From contig OY282368.1 in NCBI GenBank assembly GCA_958295725.1, positions 2,688,001 to 2,752,000 of the forward strand: 64,000 bases of DNA, in the 5' to 3' direction. This stretch comes from an uncultured Alphaproteobacteria bacterium. GTDB lineage: Bacteria; Pseudomonadota; Alphaproteobacteria; UBA2966. A program made the position numbers and the translations under genes. Below the pieces are notes generated by a model. The model did no database searches. It saw only the letters and a list, made by a program, of their open reading frames with translations, and had not been told where the DNA came from. Positions 34,628 through 44,700 of the stretch are shown here, one piece after another. Each line of letters begins with the position of its first letter. Position 1 is the stretch's first letter.

Positions 34628-34829
34628 ACGTCTTCCCGCTTATTCATGAAAGTCCGCCATTGGAGGGCCGTGTTCTCCCGACGGTCTCCGCCGGGAGGTC
34701 ATGACGTCACCGGCCGATTCCACGCTCCCGGGCCGACGAAGCCTTCTCGCCGTGGATGACTCTTATGGATAAGCAGGAACGTTTTCCCGCTCGATTCGGC
34801 TTTCCGTCGGCACGCGGCGGAAGGTGGTA

Positions 34830-35846
34830 TCACTCACCCCGGCTCAATCGGATGAGCTTCTTACCGAAGTTGTGGCCTCGCATCAGCTCGATGAACTGCT
34901 CGGGCGCGTTCTCGATGCCGTCGGTGACATCTTCCCTGTATTTCAGCTTACCGTCCCGGACCCATTGGGCGAGCCGCGCGCGGCCCTCCTCGAACTTGGC
35001 CTGGAACGAGGTGACGATGAAACCTTCCATGCGCGCCTGGTTGATCAACAGGTGCCGCAGCGCGCTGGGGGCCATCGGCGGCTGTTCGAGGTTGTACTGC
35101 GAGATCTGCCCGCAGATCACCACGCGCGCCCTGAGCGCGAGTCTGGGAAGCACGGCATCGGTGATGGGGCCGCCGACATTGTCGAAATAGACGTCGATCC
35201 CGTCCGGGCAGGCGCCGTCAAGCGCCGCGCCCATGTCCTCCGTCACGCGGTGATTGACGCCTTCGTCGAAGCCGAGTTCGCCCCTGATGTACGCGATCTT
35301 TTCGTCCGACCCGGCGATGCCCACGACACGGCAGCCGGCGAGCTTGGCAATCTGCCCCACGACGGCCCCCACGGCCCCCGATGCGGCGGATACCACGACC
35401 GTGTCCCCGGAGACGGGTCTGCCGATCTCGAGAAAGCCGAAATACGCCGTCAGGCCGGGCATGCCCAGAATGCCGAGGGCCGTCGACTCGGGGATGTCGG
35501 GAAAGGGCACCTTTCGCGCCGCGTCGGGCCGCGCCAGTCCGTACTCCTGCCAGCCCAGCCGTCCCTCGACCACGTCCCCGACGGCGAAAGCGTCGGTATT
35601 GGTGCGGACCACCTCGCCCACGATACCTCCGACGATGACCTCGCCGATCGCCAGCGGAGGCACATAGGATCGCGCGTCGTTCATTCGTCCCCGCATGTAC
35701 GGGTCGAGTGACAGATAGCGCGCCCGCACCAGGGCCTCGCCGGGATCGGGATCCCCGATGGGTGACTCGACGAGATCGAAGTCGGACAGCTCGGGATATC
35801 CCTTGGGACGGCTCTTGAGCACGACCTGTCGATTGACATTCCGCAT
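34830..35846 (-). CDS. NADP-dependent medium-chain oxidoreductase (LTB4 12-hydroxydehydrogenase/CurA-like)
   Basis: A 338-residue zinc-free MDR protein. The N-terminus VNRQVVLKSRPKGYPELSDF, the LSLDPYMRGRM signature of the LTB4DH/CurA group, and the nucleotide-binding AASGAVGAVVGQIAKLAG are all present, followed by YFDNVGG. Members reduce the alkenal double bond of reactive carbonyls. The start is the ATG giving MRNVNRQ, with GGGAGAGGGAC upstream; 12 further codons are open but less likely. It converges with pncB. The 200 bp between them hold a CTCCCG...CGGGAG hairpin (34675-34700) without a T-run. Confidence 0.9.
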   Translation of the reverse strand: MRNVNRQVVLKSRPKGYPELSDFDLVESPIGDPDPGEALVRARYLSLDPYMRGRMNDARSYVPPLAIGEVIVGGIVGEVVRTNTDAFAVGDVVEGRLGWQEYGLARPDAARKVPFPDIPESTALGILGMPGLTAYFGFLEIGRPVSGDTVVVSAASGAVGAVVGQIAKLAGCRVVGIAGSDEKIAYIRGELGFDEGVNHRVTEDMGAALDGACPDGIDVYFDNVGGPITDAVLPRLALRARVVICGQISQYNLEQPPMAPSALRHLLINQARMEGFIVTSFQAKFEEGRARLAQWVRDGKLKYREDVTDGIENAPEQFIELMRGHNFGKKLIRLSRGE

Positions 35847-35964
35847 GTCGGTCCCTCTCCCTTCTCGCGCTTGGCGACGCACCCCTTTATGGCGGTTGCC
35901 GTGGCCCCGTTCAAGCGGTGGGCCGCGTGTTGTTCGCCGCGACCGACCGCGCTACACATCCGCC

Positions 35965-37629
35965 ATGACCGAGTGCCCGCGAATCGCCATCGCCCAGTTG
36001 AACCCCACCATGGGGGATCTCGCCGGAAACTTGGCACTGGTCAGAAAAGCGCACGCCGAGGCCGCCGCCCGACACGCCGATCTCGTCGTGGCGACGGAGC
36101 TGGTGATGACCGGATATCCACCGGAGGACCTGGTCCTCAAACGGGCGTTTCAGGACGACGTGGCCGAAGCGGTGAGGGACTTGGCGTCGGACACCGGGGA
36201 CGGAAGTCCCGCGATCATCGTCGGCGCTCCGTGGCGGATCGCCGGGAGGCTGCACAATACCGCGCTGCTTCTGGCGAACGGGAATATCGTGGCGGAAGCC
36301 AACAAGTTCGATTTGCCGAATTACGGGGTGTTCGACGAAAAACGCGTGTTCGCTCCCGGTTCCACCTCCGCTCCGATCGAATGGCGGGGACACAAGCTCG
36401 GCGTCATGGTCTGCGAGGACATGTGGACGCCGATCCCCGCGAAAGCCCTGGCGTCGGCGGGAGCCCGGCAACTCATCGTCATCAACGGGTCGCCGTACGA
36501 GCACGACAAGTCCGGCGAGCGGCTGGCCCTGGCGCGGGCGCGGGCGCGGGAGACCGGCCTGCCGCTGATATACGCCAACCAGGTCGGCGGTCAGGACGAG
36601 GTCGTCTTCGATGGCGCGTCGTTCGTCGTCAACGCGGATGGCGCCATCGCCACCCGCCTGTCGTCGTGGCGCGAGGAGGTCGCCGTCACCGAATGGGAAA
36701 TCGAGGCATCGGGCGGATGGACCTGTATCGCGGAAGACGTTCCCGACCCGGTCGACGGGCTCGAAGGCGTGTACCAGGCGATGGTCACGGGTCTCCGGGA
36801 TTACGTGCGGAAGAACCGGTTCCCCGGCGTGGTCCTGGGCCTTTCCGGCGGGATCGATTCGGCGCTGTCGGCGGCGGTGGCCGTCGATGCCCTGGGCGCG
36901 GAACAGGTGCGCTGCGTGATGATGCCGTCCGCCTACACCTCGCACGAGAGTCTCGATGACGCCGCCGCGTGCGCGTCGCTTCTCGGGACACGCCTCGACG
37001 AGGCGCCGATCGTTCCCGCCGTGGAGACGTACGATGGCATGCTCGCGGAGTTGTTCGAAGGGCGGGAGCTTGGCGTCACTATGGAGAATATCCAGGCGCG
37101 CCTCCGGGGCGTGCTGCTGATGGCGATCTCCAACGAGTTCGGGCACATGGTGCTGACGACGGGCAACAAGTCGGAAATGTCCGTGGGCTACGCCACGCTC
37201 TACGGCGACATGTGCGGCGGCTATTCGGTACTCAAGGACGTTTACAAGACCACCGTCTTCGCGCTCTCGCGGTGGCGGAACGGGCACGCGCCCGAGGGCA
37301 CGCTCGGGCCTTCGGGCCCCGTCATTCCGGAAAATATCATCGTCAAACCGCCGACGGCGGAGTTGCGCCCCGGCCAGAGAGACGACGATTCGCTTCCGCC
37401 CTACGACGTACTGGACGACATCCTGCGCTGCCTCGTAGAAGAGGAAATGACTTTCGACGAGATCATGGCCCGGGGCCACCCCGCCGGCGTCGTGACCCGC
37501 GTCGAGAACCTCCTCTACGCCGCGGAATACAAGCGCCGGCAGGCGCCGCCGGGCGTCAAGATCACGCGCAAGAACTTCGGACGCGATCGCCGCTATCCGG
37601 TCACGAACCGTTACCGGGACGCCCGATAA
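35965..37629 (+). CDS. nadE: Glutamine-dependent NAD+ synthetase
   Basis: A 554-residue two-domain enzyme. The N-terminal nitrilase-type glutaminase has the catalytic triad E45 (ATELVMTGYPPEDL), K114 (EANKFDLPNYGVF) and C150 (VMVCEDMW). The C-terminal ATP-pyrophosphatase domain has LGLSGGIDSALSAAVAVDAL and TGNKSEMSVGY. It amidates nicotinate adenine dinucleotide to NAD. The ATG giving MTECPRIAIAQ is chosen, since the upstream open frame is antisense to the oxidoreductase gene. Confidence 0.95.
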   Translation: MTECPRIAIAQLNPTMGDLAGNLALVRKAHAEAAARHADLVVATELVMTGYPPEDLVLKRAFQDDVAEAVRDLASDTGDGSPAIIVGAPWRIAGRLHNTALLLANGNIVAEANKFDLPNYGVFDEKRVFAPGSTSAPIEWRGHKLGVMVCEDMWTPIPAKALASAGARQLIVINGSPYEHDKSGERLALARARARETGLPLIYANQVGGQDEVVFDGASFVVNADGAIATRLSSWREEVAVTEWEIEASGGWTCIAEDVPDPVDGLEGVYQAMVTGLRDYVRKNRFPGVVLGLSGGIDSALSAAVAVDALGAEQVRCVMMPSAYTSHESLDDAAACASLLGTRLDEAPIVPAVETYDGMLAELFEGRELGVTMENIQARLRGVLLMAISNEFGHMVLTTGNKSEMSVGYATLYGDMCGGYSVLKDVYKTTVFALSRWRNGHAPEGTLGPSGPVIPENIIVKPPTAELRPGQRDDDSLPPYDVLDDILRCLVEEEMTFDEIMARGHPAGVVTRVENLLYAAEYKRRQAPPGVKITRKNFGRDRRYPVTNRYRDAR

Positions 37630-37702
37630 GAAGGAGCGGGGTCGTGGACCGTCAGGGGTTCGATCTGATACCCCTTGCCCCCGCGGGCTAGAGGGTTTCG
37701 GC

Positions 37703-39097
37703 TTGTACGACGGAACCGGCGGCCACTTCAACGGGTTGGGTTCGATCTTGGGATTCGCGCTGTACAACACGGCGACGCGACGCAAGGAGCCATTCCGCCC
37801 GCTGGATCCACGCCACGTGCGCATGTACGTGTGCGGGCCGACGGTCTACGACTACGCCCACATCGGCAATGCCCGGACGTTCGTCGCCTTCGATCTGCTC
37901 AATCGTGTGTTGCGGTGCCGGTTCGAACGGGTCACGTGCGCCCGCAACATCACCGACATCGAGGACAAGATCATTACCGCCGCGAACGAGACCGGGGAGA
38001 CCATCGAGCAGGTGACGGAGCGGACGGAGCGCGCCTTCCACGAGGATATGGAAACCCTGGGTCTGCTGCCCCCCGACATCGAGCCCCGGGCGACCGATCA
38101 CATCGCGGAGATGATCGCGATGATCGAGACGCTGATCGACAAGGACCATGCCTACGAGGCGGAAGGCCACGTCCTGTTCGCGGTGGCGTCTCACGAGGCC
38201 TACGGCTCCCTGTCGCGGCGTAACCGCAAGGACATGATCGCGGGGGCCCGCGTCGAGGTCGCGCCCTACAAGCGGGATCCGTGCGACTTCGTGCTGTGGA
38301 AGCCGTCGACGCCGGAACAACCGGGTTGGGACAGCCCTTGGGGGCGGGGGCGTCCGGGCTGGCATATCGAATGCTCGGCCATGAGCGAGAAGTACCTGGA
38401 CGTGCCCTTCGACATTCACGGCGGCGGTCTCGATCTGGCTTTCCCTCACCACGAGAACGAGCTCGCCCAGAGCACCTGCGCGCACGATGGCGGCGAGTTC
38501 GTGCAGACCTGGGTGCACAGCGGCTTCGTCACCGTCGGGGGCGAGAAGATGTCGAAGTCGCTGGGTAACTTCAGGACCGCGCGCGACCTGCTGGCGGACC
38601 ATCCCGGGGAAGCGGTCCGTCTCACCCTGCTGTCCACGCACTACCGCCAGCCGTTCGACTGGACCGACGACGGGGTGCGCCAGGCCAAGACGACGCTCGA
38701 CCGCTGGTATCGGGCGGTCGGCGACACGCCGCCCGCCGACGCCATACCGGCCGGAGTGATGGCGGGGCTCGACGACGATCTCAATACGGCGCTGGCGATT
38801 TCCGAGATGCACGAGCTGGCCGACCGGGCCCTGGCTGGAGACAAGAGCGCGGCCGCGGCTCTCCGCGCCGCGGCGAATCTCATGGGTCTACTCGAGGGCG
38901 ATGCCGAGTCCTGGTTCAAGGGAGAGACGAGAGAGGGCGACGCCGCCCAGGTCGGGGCCCGCATCGCCGAGCGGGCGGCGGCGCGCAAGCGGCGAGATTA
39001 CGCGGAGGCCGACCGGATCAGGGACGATCTCAAGGAGCAGGGCATCGAACTGGAGGATCGGCCCGACGGGACGACAGACTGGCGCAAGGCGGGCTGA
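37703..39097 (+). CDS. cysS: Cysteinyl-tRNA synthetase
   Basis: A class I synthetase of about 450-464 residues. The zinc-ligand region MYVCGPTVYDYAHIGNARTF includes the HIGH-type motif HIGN. WHIECSAMS is the second zinc site, HHENELAQS is present, and KMSKS is found in GGEKMSKSLGNF. The start is uncertain: no ATG precedes YNTATRRKEPF, so TTG at 37703 or TTG at 37748 must be used; the latter gives a more typical N-terminus. Confidence 0.95.
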   Translation: MYDGTGGHFNGLGSILGFALYNTATRRKEPFRPLDPRHVRMYVCGPTVYDYAHIGNARTFVAFDLLNRVLRCRFERVTCARNITDIEDKIITAANETGETIEQVTERTERAFHEDMETLGLLPPDIEPRATDHIAEMIAMIETLIDKDHAYEAEGHVLFAVASHEAYGSLSRRNRKDMIAGARVEVAPYKRDPCDFVLWKPSTPEQPGWDSPWGRGRPGWHIECSAMSEKYLDVPFDIHGGGLDLAFPHHENELAQSTCAHDGGEFVQTWVHSGFVTVGGEKMSKSLGNFRTARDLLADHPGEAVRLTLLSTHYRQPFDWTDDGVRQAKTTLDRWYRAVGDTPPADAIPAGVMAGLDDDLNTALAISEMHELADRALAGDKSAAAALRAAANLMGLLEGDAESWFKGETREGDAAQVGARIAERAAARKRRDYAEADRIRDDLKEQGIELEDRPDGTTDWRKAG

Positions 39098-39132
39098 CGC
39101 CCGTCGATCCGGCGTCCTTCCGGCACAACCCC

Positions 39133-39912
39133 GTGTCCGTCATGGCAGGAACCGACCGGACCAAGGAGGCCGTTCTGGGCGGTCCCGCCATCGTACTCGT
39201 CGAGCCCCAGATGGGCGAGAACATCGGCGCCGCCGCCCGCGCCATGCTGAATTTCGGGCTGACGGACATGCGTCTGGTGCGCCCCCGGGATCCCTGGCCC
39301 AACGAGAAGGCCCGGGCGCCGGCGTCCCGCGCCGATGTCGTTATCGACGGCGCGCGCGTCTACCGACGGACGGCGGAAGCGGTGGCCGACCTCCACCACG
39401 TCTACGCCACCACGGCCCGTCCCCGCGACATGCTGAAACCGGTGCTGACGCCGCGCGCCGCAATGGAAACCGCGCGTCGGCACGTCGCGATGGGGGAAAG
39501 CTGCGGGATCCTTTTCGGACGCGAGAAATCGGGCTTGCACAACGAGGATGTCGCCGTTTCCGAGGCCGTCGTCGCGGTTCCGGTGAATCCGGCCTTCGCC
39601 TCGCTCAATCTCGCCCAGGCCGTGCTGATCCTGGGTTACGAATGGTTTCTCGCCGGCGACGACACGCCGGACCACGATTTCCCTCGGGGCGCCACGCGCC
39701 GGGCGAACCACGGCGAGCTGATGGGCCTGTTCGATCACCTGGAACGGGAGCTCGACGCGGGCGGGTTCCTGTATCCACCGGAAAAGCGCCCGGCGATGGT
39801 GCGCAACATCCGCAACGTCTTCTCCCGCGCCGGCCTCATGGAGCAGGAGGTACGCACCCTGCGGGGCATTATCAGCGCGTTGACCAAGCCCCGGAACCGG
39901 GGGAACCCTTGA
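39133..39912 (+). CDS. trmJ: tRNA (cytidine/uridine-32 2'-O)-methyltransferase TrmJ-like, SPOUT family
   Basis: A 259-residue SpoU/TrmH-type RNA methyltransferase. Motif 1 is VLVEPQMGENIGAAARAMLNFG (conserved N and R), motif 2 is ILFGREKSGLHNEDV, and motif 3 is VPVNPAFASLNLAQAV. All three trefoil-knot motifs are intact. TrmJ 2'-O-methylates position 32 of tRNA. GTG (MSVMAG) or the ATG three codons later can serve as start. A C-terminal helical tail of about 75 residues follows the knot, as in TrmJ. Confidence 0.9.
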   Translation: MSVMAGTDRTKEAVLGGPAIVLVEPQMGENIGAAARAMLNFGLTDMRLVRPRDPWPNEKARAPASRADVVIDGARVYRRTAEAVADLHHVYATTARPRDMLKPVLTPRAAMETARRHVAMGESCGILFGREKSGLHNEDVAVSEAVVAVPVNPAFASLNLAQAVLILGYEWFLAGDDTPDHDFPRGATRRANHGELMGLFDHLERELDAGGFLYPPEKRPAMVRNIRNVFSRAGLMEQEVRTLRGIISALTKPRNRGNP

Positions 39913-40011
39913 GCCATAGCTACGGCTACGGCGTGGCCGACGGCCGGGTGTTGCTCGCGCACGGGGAGATACGGAATACTTCGGCGGAATCGAGCCACGA
40001 GGAGGGGATCG

Positions 40012-41550
40012 ATGGGCCGGAACATTCTGTTCATCACCACGGATCAGCAGCGGTACGACGCGCTCGGTTGCAATGGCGGGAAGGTCGCGAGAACGCCCGT
40101 CATCGACGCGCTGGCGAAGAAGGGCATCGTCTATCGGCGGGCCCACAACCAGAGCACGGTATGCATGCCGGCGAGGACCACGATGCTCACCGGCATGTAT
40201 CCCCGCACGCACGGCGTGATCACCAATGGCCGACGCTACTCGCATAACAATCCCACGGTCGCCAGCTACCTCAGGAAAAAGGCCAGCTACCGCACGGCGC
40301 TGCTCGGCAAGGCCCATTTCGATCCCATCCTGACCACCGAGTATTGGGAGAACACCGCGGCGACGAAGGGGACCACCGGCCCGCACCGGGGCTTCGAACG
40401 TATCGAGTGCCTGTTCCATTCCGGCCGCGCCGGACGGAACCTCATGCATTACCCCAAGTGGCTCCGGGACAACCACCCCAAGGAGGTCGACGGCTATTTC
40501 CTGTTCGGCAACTACGCGACGAAAAGGGTTACGGTATCGACCTACCGGGGCGGCGAGACCGGCGCCGTGCAAGTGAAGCGCAATCCCATACCGCGCGAGC
40601 TGTACCATACCGACTGGGTCGCCGACCGCGCGATCGACTACCTCGATACGGTCAAGAAACGGGAGAACTGGTTCGTCTGGATGAGTTTTCCCGACCCTCA
40701 CCACCCGTGGGATCCGCCGGACTCGGAACTCCACCGGTGCGACTGGCGCGACCTGGAACTGCCCGCCGCGCATGGCGGCAGTGTCGAGAAGAACCGCAAG
40801 ATACTGGCGCGCAAGCCGCGCCACTGGCTGGAGTGGTTCGAAGGGAAGAAGCAGTTCAATTTCGAGCTGCCCAAGACCTTCGTCCCGGCCGCCATGACCC
40901 GCGACCAGGTACGCGAGATCGACGCCATGTGCCATATCGAGAACGAGATCATCGACGAGGCCATGGGGCGGGTGCTCGACTACATCGAGGGGCGCGGCTG
41001 GAGCGCGAACACCGACGTCATCTTCACCACCGACCACGGCGAGCTCCAGGGCGATTACGGAATGTTGTTCAAGGGACCGGCCCACGTCGATTCGCTGATG
41101 CGCGTGCCCCTGGTCTGGCGGCCGGCGCCCAGCGCCAACATCCGGGCCAAGGAGCTGGAGACGCCGGTGGGCCACGTCAATCTGGCGCCGACCTTCTGCC
41201 GGGTCGCGGGCCTCCCGGTGCCCGAGTGGATGCAGGAGCAGCCCTTGCCGACCACTAGGTCCGACCGCCGCGAGCGCGTGATCACCGAGTGGGAGGACGA
41301 GTACAAGGGCAATCATCTCAGGTTCAACACGATCTACCGCGATGGATATATCTGCACGGCCTACGAGAAAACGAGCTACTATGAAGGGTCGGAAGGGGAG
41401 CTTTACGACGTCAACGAAGATCCCCGGCAGTGGCGGAACCTCTGGGACGTGAAGAAGTACAAGTCGTTGAAATCGGATCTCGTCGCCGACCTCTACGACA
41501 ACCTGCCGCCAGCGCGGAAGACGCCGCTTCCACGTCTGGAGATGGTGTAG
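40012..41550 (+). CDS. Sulfatase-family hydrolase (alkaline phosphatase superfamily)
   Basis: A 512-residue protein. ILFITTDQQRYDALGC supplies a metal-ligand aspartate, and C51 in TVCMPARTTMLTG is the CxPxR motif whose cysteine becomes formylglycine in sulfatases and phosphonate monoester hydrolases. DPHHPWDPP and FTTDHGELQGDYGMLFKG give further metal ligands. No signal peptide is seen, so a cytoplasmic enzyme is likely. A formylglycine-generating enzyme is not encoded in the window. Whether it hydrolyses sulfate or phosphonate/phosphodiester esters is open. GAGGAGGGG lies before the ATG. Confidence 0.9.
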   Translation: MGRNILFITTDQQRYDALGCNGGKVARTPVIDALAKKGIVYRRAHNQSTVCMPARTTMLTGMYPRTHGVITNGRRYSHNNPTVASYLRKKASYRTALLGKAHFDPILTTEYWENTAATKGTTGPHRGFERIECLFHSGRAGRNLMHYPKWLRDNHPKEVDGYFLFGNYATKRVTVSTYRGGETGAVQVKRNPIPRELYHTDWVADRAIDYLDTVKKRENWFVWMSFPDPHHPWDPPDSELHRCDWRDLELPAAHGGSVEKNRKILARKPRHWLEWFEGKKQFNFELPKTFVPAAMTRDQVREIDAMCHIENEIIDEAMGRVLDYIEGRGWSANTDVIFTTDHGELQGDYGMLFKGPAHVDSLMRVPLVWRPAPSANIRAKELETPVGHVNLAPTFCRVAGLPVPEWMQEQPLPTTRSDRRERVITEWEDEYKGNHLRFNTIYRDGYICTAYEKTSYYEGSEGELYDVNEDPRQWRNLWDVKKYKSLKSDLVADLYDNLPPARKTPLPRLEMV

Positions 41551-41785
41551 CGAGTTTTGTCCGGGATTACCTCGTTCAGACAGAAGTGAGACGCCGCGTG
41601 GGCCGCTGGGAACGGCGCGTCAAGCCGCTTCGCGGCTCCTTCGCTGCGTTCCGGCCCTTCGGATGACCCGTCGTTCCCGGTGGCTCCGAGGGCGGCCGCG
41701 GCCATAAGCGGACTTCCGGCCATGGCAGGACCGGATGCCCACTGGCCCGACGGACCGCGTCTCACACGTGTCTGGACCAGGACAC

Positions 41786-44700
41786 TCAGGCGGTCGCTCT
41801 CAGATCCTGTGCCCGGACGAGATCGACGGACACCAGTTGGCTCACGCCGCGCTCGGCCATGGTCACGCCGAACAGCCGGTCCATCCGCGCCATGCTGATG
41901 GGGTTATGCGTGACGACGAGGAAGCGCGTTTCGGTGCTGCCGGCGATCTCCCCGACAAGATCGAGAAAACGTTCGACGTTCGCGTCGTCGAGCGGCGCGT
42001 CGACCTCGTCGAGCACGCAGATCGGCGTCGGATTGGTCAGGAACACCGCGAACAACAGGGCAAGCGCCGTCAGGGCCTGCTCGCCGCCGGACAGCAGGGA
42101 CATCGCCTGAAGCCGCTTTCCGGGCGGGCTCGCCAGGATCTCCAGGCCGGCTTTCAGCGGATCGTCGGAATCGACGAGCGACAGGCGCGCGTTCCCGCCG
42201 CCGAACAACCGCTTGAAGAGCGCACCGAAATGGCCGTCCACGGCCTCGAACGCCGCCGACATGCGCTCCCGGCCTTCCCGGTCGAGGCTCGATATCCCTT
42301 GGCGCAGCCGGGCGATGGCGGCCTCGAGATCCTCGCGCTCGCCGCGCATCGTCGACAGGCGCTCCGACAGTTCCTCGGCCTCGGCGTCGGCCCTCAGATT
42401 CACCGGTCCCATGTTCTCGCGTTCGCGCTTCAGCCGTTCGAGACGGTGCTCCACCGCCTCCGGTTCGGGCGGATCCCGATCCCCAGGCAGCTCGGCGACC
42501 GACGCCGCCTCGGCCGGCGTGCATTCCAGCACCTCTCCCATGTTCCTGGAGATATCGGACATGAGCTGCTCGGTCCGGGACACCAGTCCCTCCATGCGCA
42601 CCCGTTCCTCGCGCGCCTCGGCGAGCCGGGTCTGGGTTTCCCTGGATGCCCGCGACAGTCCGGCGAGTTCCGTCTCGGCGCAGGCGAGGAGGTCGGCCGC
42701 CTCGCGGCGCTCCGACTCGGCGGTCTCCGCCGTTTCCAGGAGGCCGGCGCGCTGTTCGGCGAGCACCTGCGGGCGCGCCTCGGCATCCGCGAGGGTTTTC
42801 CGCGCCTCGACTTCGCGCGTCGCGAGTTGCTCCAGTTGGGACGTCGCCGAACGGAGTCGTTGCCGCCAGTAGACCCGCTCCTCGGCGATGGCGCGGAGAC
42901 GTCCGGTCCGGCCCGCGGCCTCGTCCTCGACGCGACGGCGCTCGGCAGCCGCGTCGCCTGCCTCCTGACGCAGGCCGGCGACGTCCCCGCGCAACGCGGC
43001 GAGCGCGCCACGCTCCGCTTCGGGATCGGCGAGGGCCGCGCTTTCCGCGGCGATATCCTCCAGCCGCTCCCGCATGGTCTCGCGGTCGGCGTCGAGCGCG
43101 GCGACCGTCTCCGAGATCGTCGCCAGTCGCGACTCGCGCGCCGCCCGGGCCTCGGTCGATGCCGCGCGACTCTCCTCGCACGCCCGGAGCTCCTCGAGGA
43201 TCTGCCGCAAGCGGGCGCGGGCCTCCCTGTCCGCGGCGGTGGCGGCGGCCTCCGCGGTTCGGGCGGCGGCGAACCCGCTCCGGGCCGCCTCCACGACCTT
43301 CGCGCGGGCGCCGATCTCGTCTTCGAGGGCTTTCAACCGGTTGCGTTGGCCGAGGCGGGTCGTCGCGGCCGTCGAAGCACCCGACCGCACCGTGAATCCG
43401 TCCCATCGCCACAGCGCGCCGTCCCGCGTCACCAGACGCTGACCCGGCCGCAGTTCTCCGCGCAGTCGATCGCCGGCGGCCTGATGCGCCACCACGCCGA
43501 TCTGCGACAACCGCCGCGCCAGCGCGTCCGGGGCCTTGACGTTCCGCGACAGCGGCACCACGCCGGAAGGCAGCGGCGGCGCGTTCTCGAGCGGCGGCAG
43601 GACGCGCCAGTGGGCGGGCGCGCTGTCGTCGCCGGACAACGCGAGATCGTCGCCGAGGGCGGCGCCCAGGGCCACCTCGTAACCCGACTCGACCGCGATC
43701 GAGTCGATCAGGGGCGGCCAGAGATCGTCCTCGTTGACCGAAAGCAGGTTCCGTAGCGCGTCCGCCTCGGCACGGGATCGGGCGAGTTCGGCTTCGGCCT
43801 TCTGCAGGACGTCTCGGGCGCGGGCCTGCTCGCCCTGGGCCGCCGAACGCGCCGCCTCGGCGTCGTCCGCCGCGACGCGCGCCTCGGGAACGGACGCGCG
43901 CAGGCGGTCGAGTTCGGCGTCGGAGTCGCCGTTCGGGCCGTCGCCGTCGCCCGCCGCCCGGAGATCCTCGCGCTCGTCCTCCAGCGCGTTCCGTCGAGCC
44001 TCCGATCGCTCCAGCCGTTGCTCCAGGTCGGTCCGTTCCGCGTCGAGGCGCTCACGACGCGCCGACTCCGTTGCCACACGCTCCGTCTCGAGTTCCAGTT
44101 CGTGCTCGCGCTTGACCAGGATCCGCCGGGCCATTTCGGCGCGTTCCTCCGCCAACGCCACCGTGTCTTCCCGCGCGTCCTGAAGGGTCTCGATCTCCTC
44201 ATGCTCCAGGGACAGGGATTCGAGCCGGCCCGTGGAATCCCGCACGTGCTCCTCTTCGCGCGCCGCGTCGTCCCCGATCTGCCGCAGACGAGTCCGAAGC
44301 TGTTCGGCGAGCGCCAGCGCCTGGCGTTCTTCCTCGTCCAGCCGCTCCCGCGCCGACGTCAGCCGATGGATGCGCGCCGCGCGCTCGGCTTCGTTCTGGC
44401 GGAGTGGCGGCAGCGTCTCTGCCTTCCCGGCCTCGGCGGCGGACGCGCGAGCCGCTTCCCGCGCGAGCTCGGCCACGCGCGTCTCGGCTTCGGCGAGGCG
44501 CCGTCGCGCTTTGGCCCGGTCGTCCTCGGCGGCCATCCAGCGCAGGTGCAGCAGCAGCGCCTGGGCCTTGCGGATGTGTCCGGAAAGGTTTCGGTACCGC
44601 GTCGCCTGTCGGGCCTGCCGCTTCAGACCCCGCAGCTGGAGGTCCATGTTCCCCATCACGTCGTCGAGGCGTTCGAGATTCGTCTCCGCGGCGCGCAGCC

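Noticed and set aside
34640-34720. Rho-independent terminator between pncB and the oxidoreductase gene
   Set aside because: A weak CTCCCG/CGGGAG hairpin exists, but there is no T-run and the loop is long.
41600-41660. Terminator after the sulfatase gene (hairpin agccgc-ttcg-cggct at about 41623-41639)
   Set aside because: The stem is convincing but no T-run follows; it may be a small dispersed repeat instead. It is not listed as a feature.
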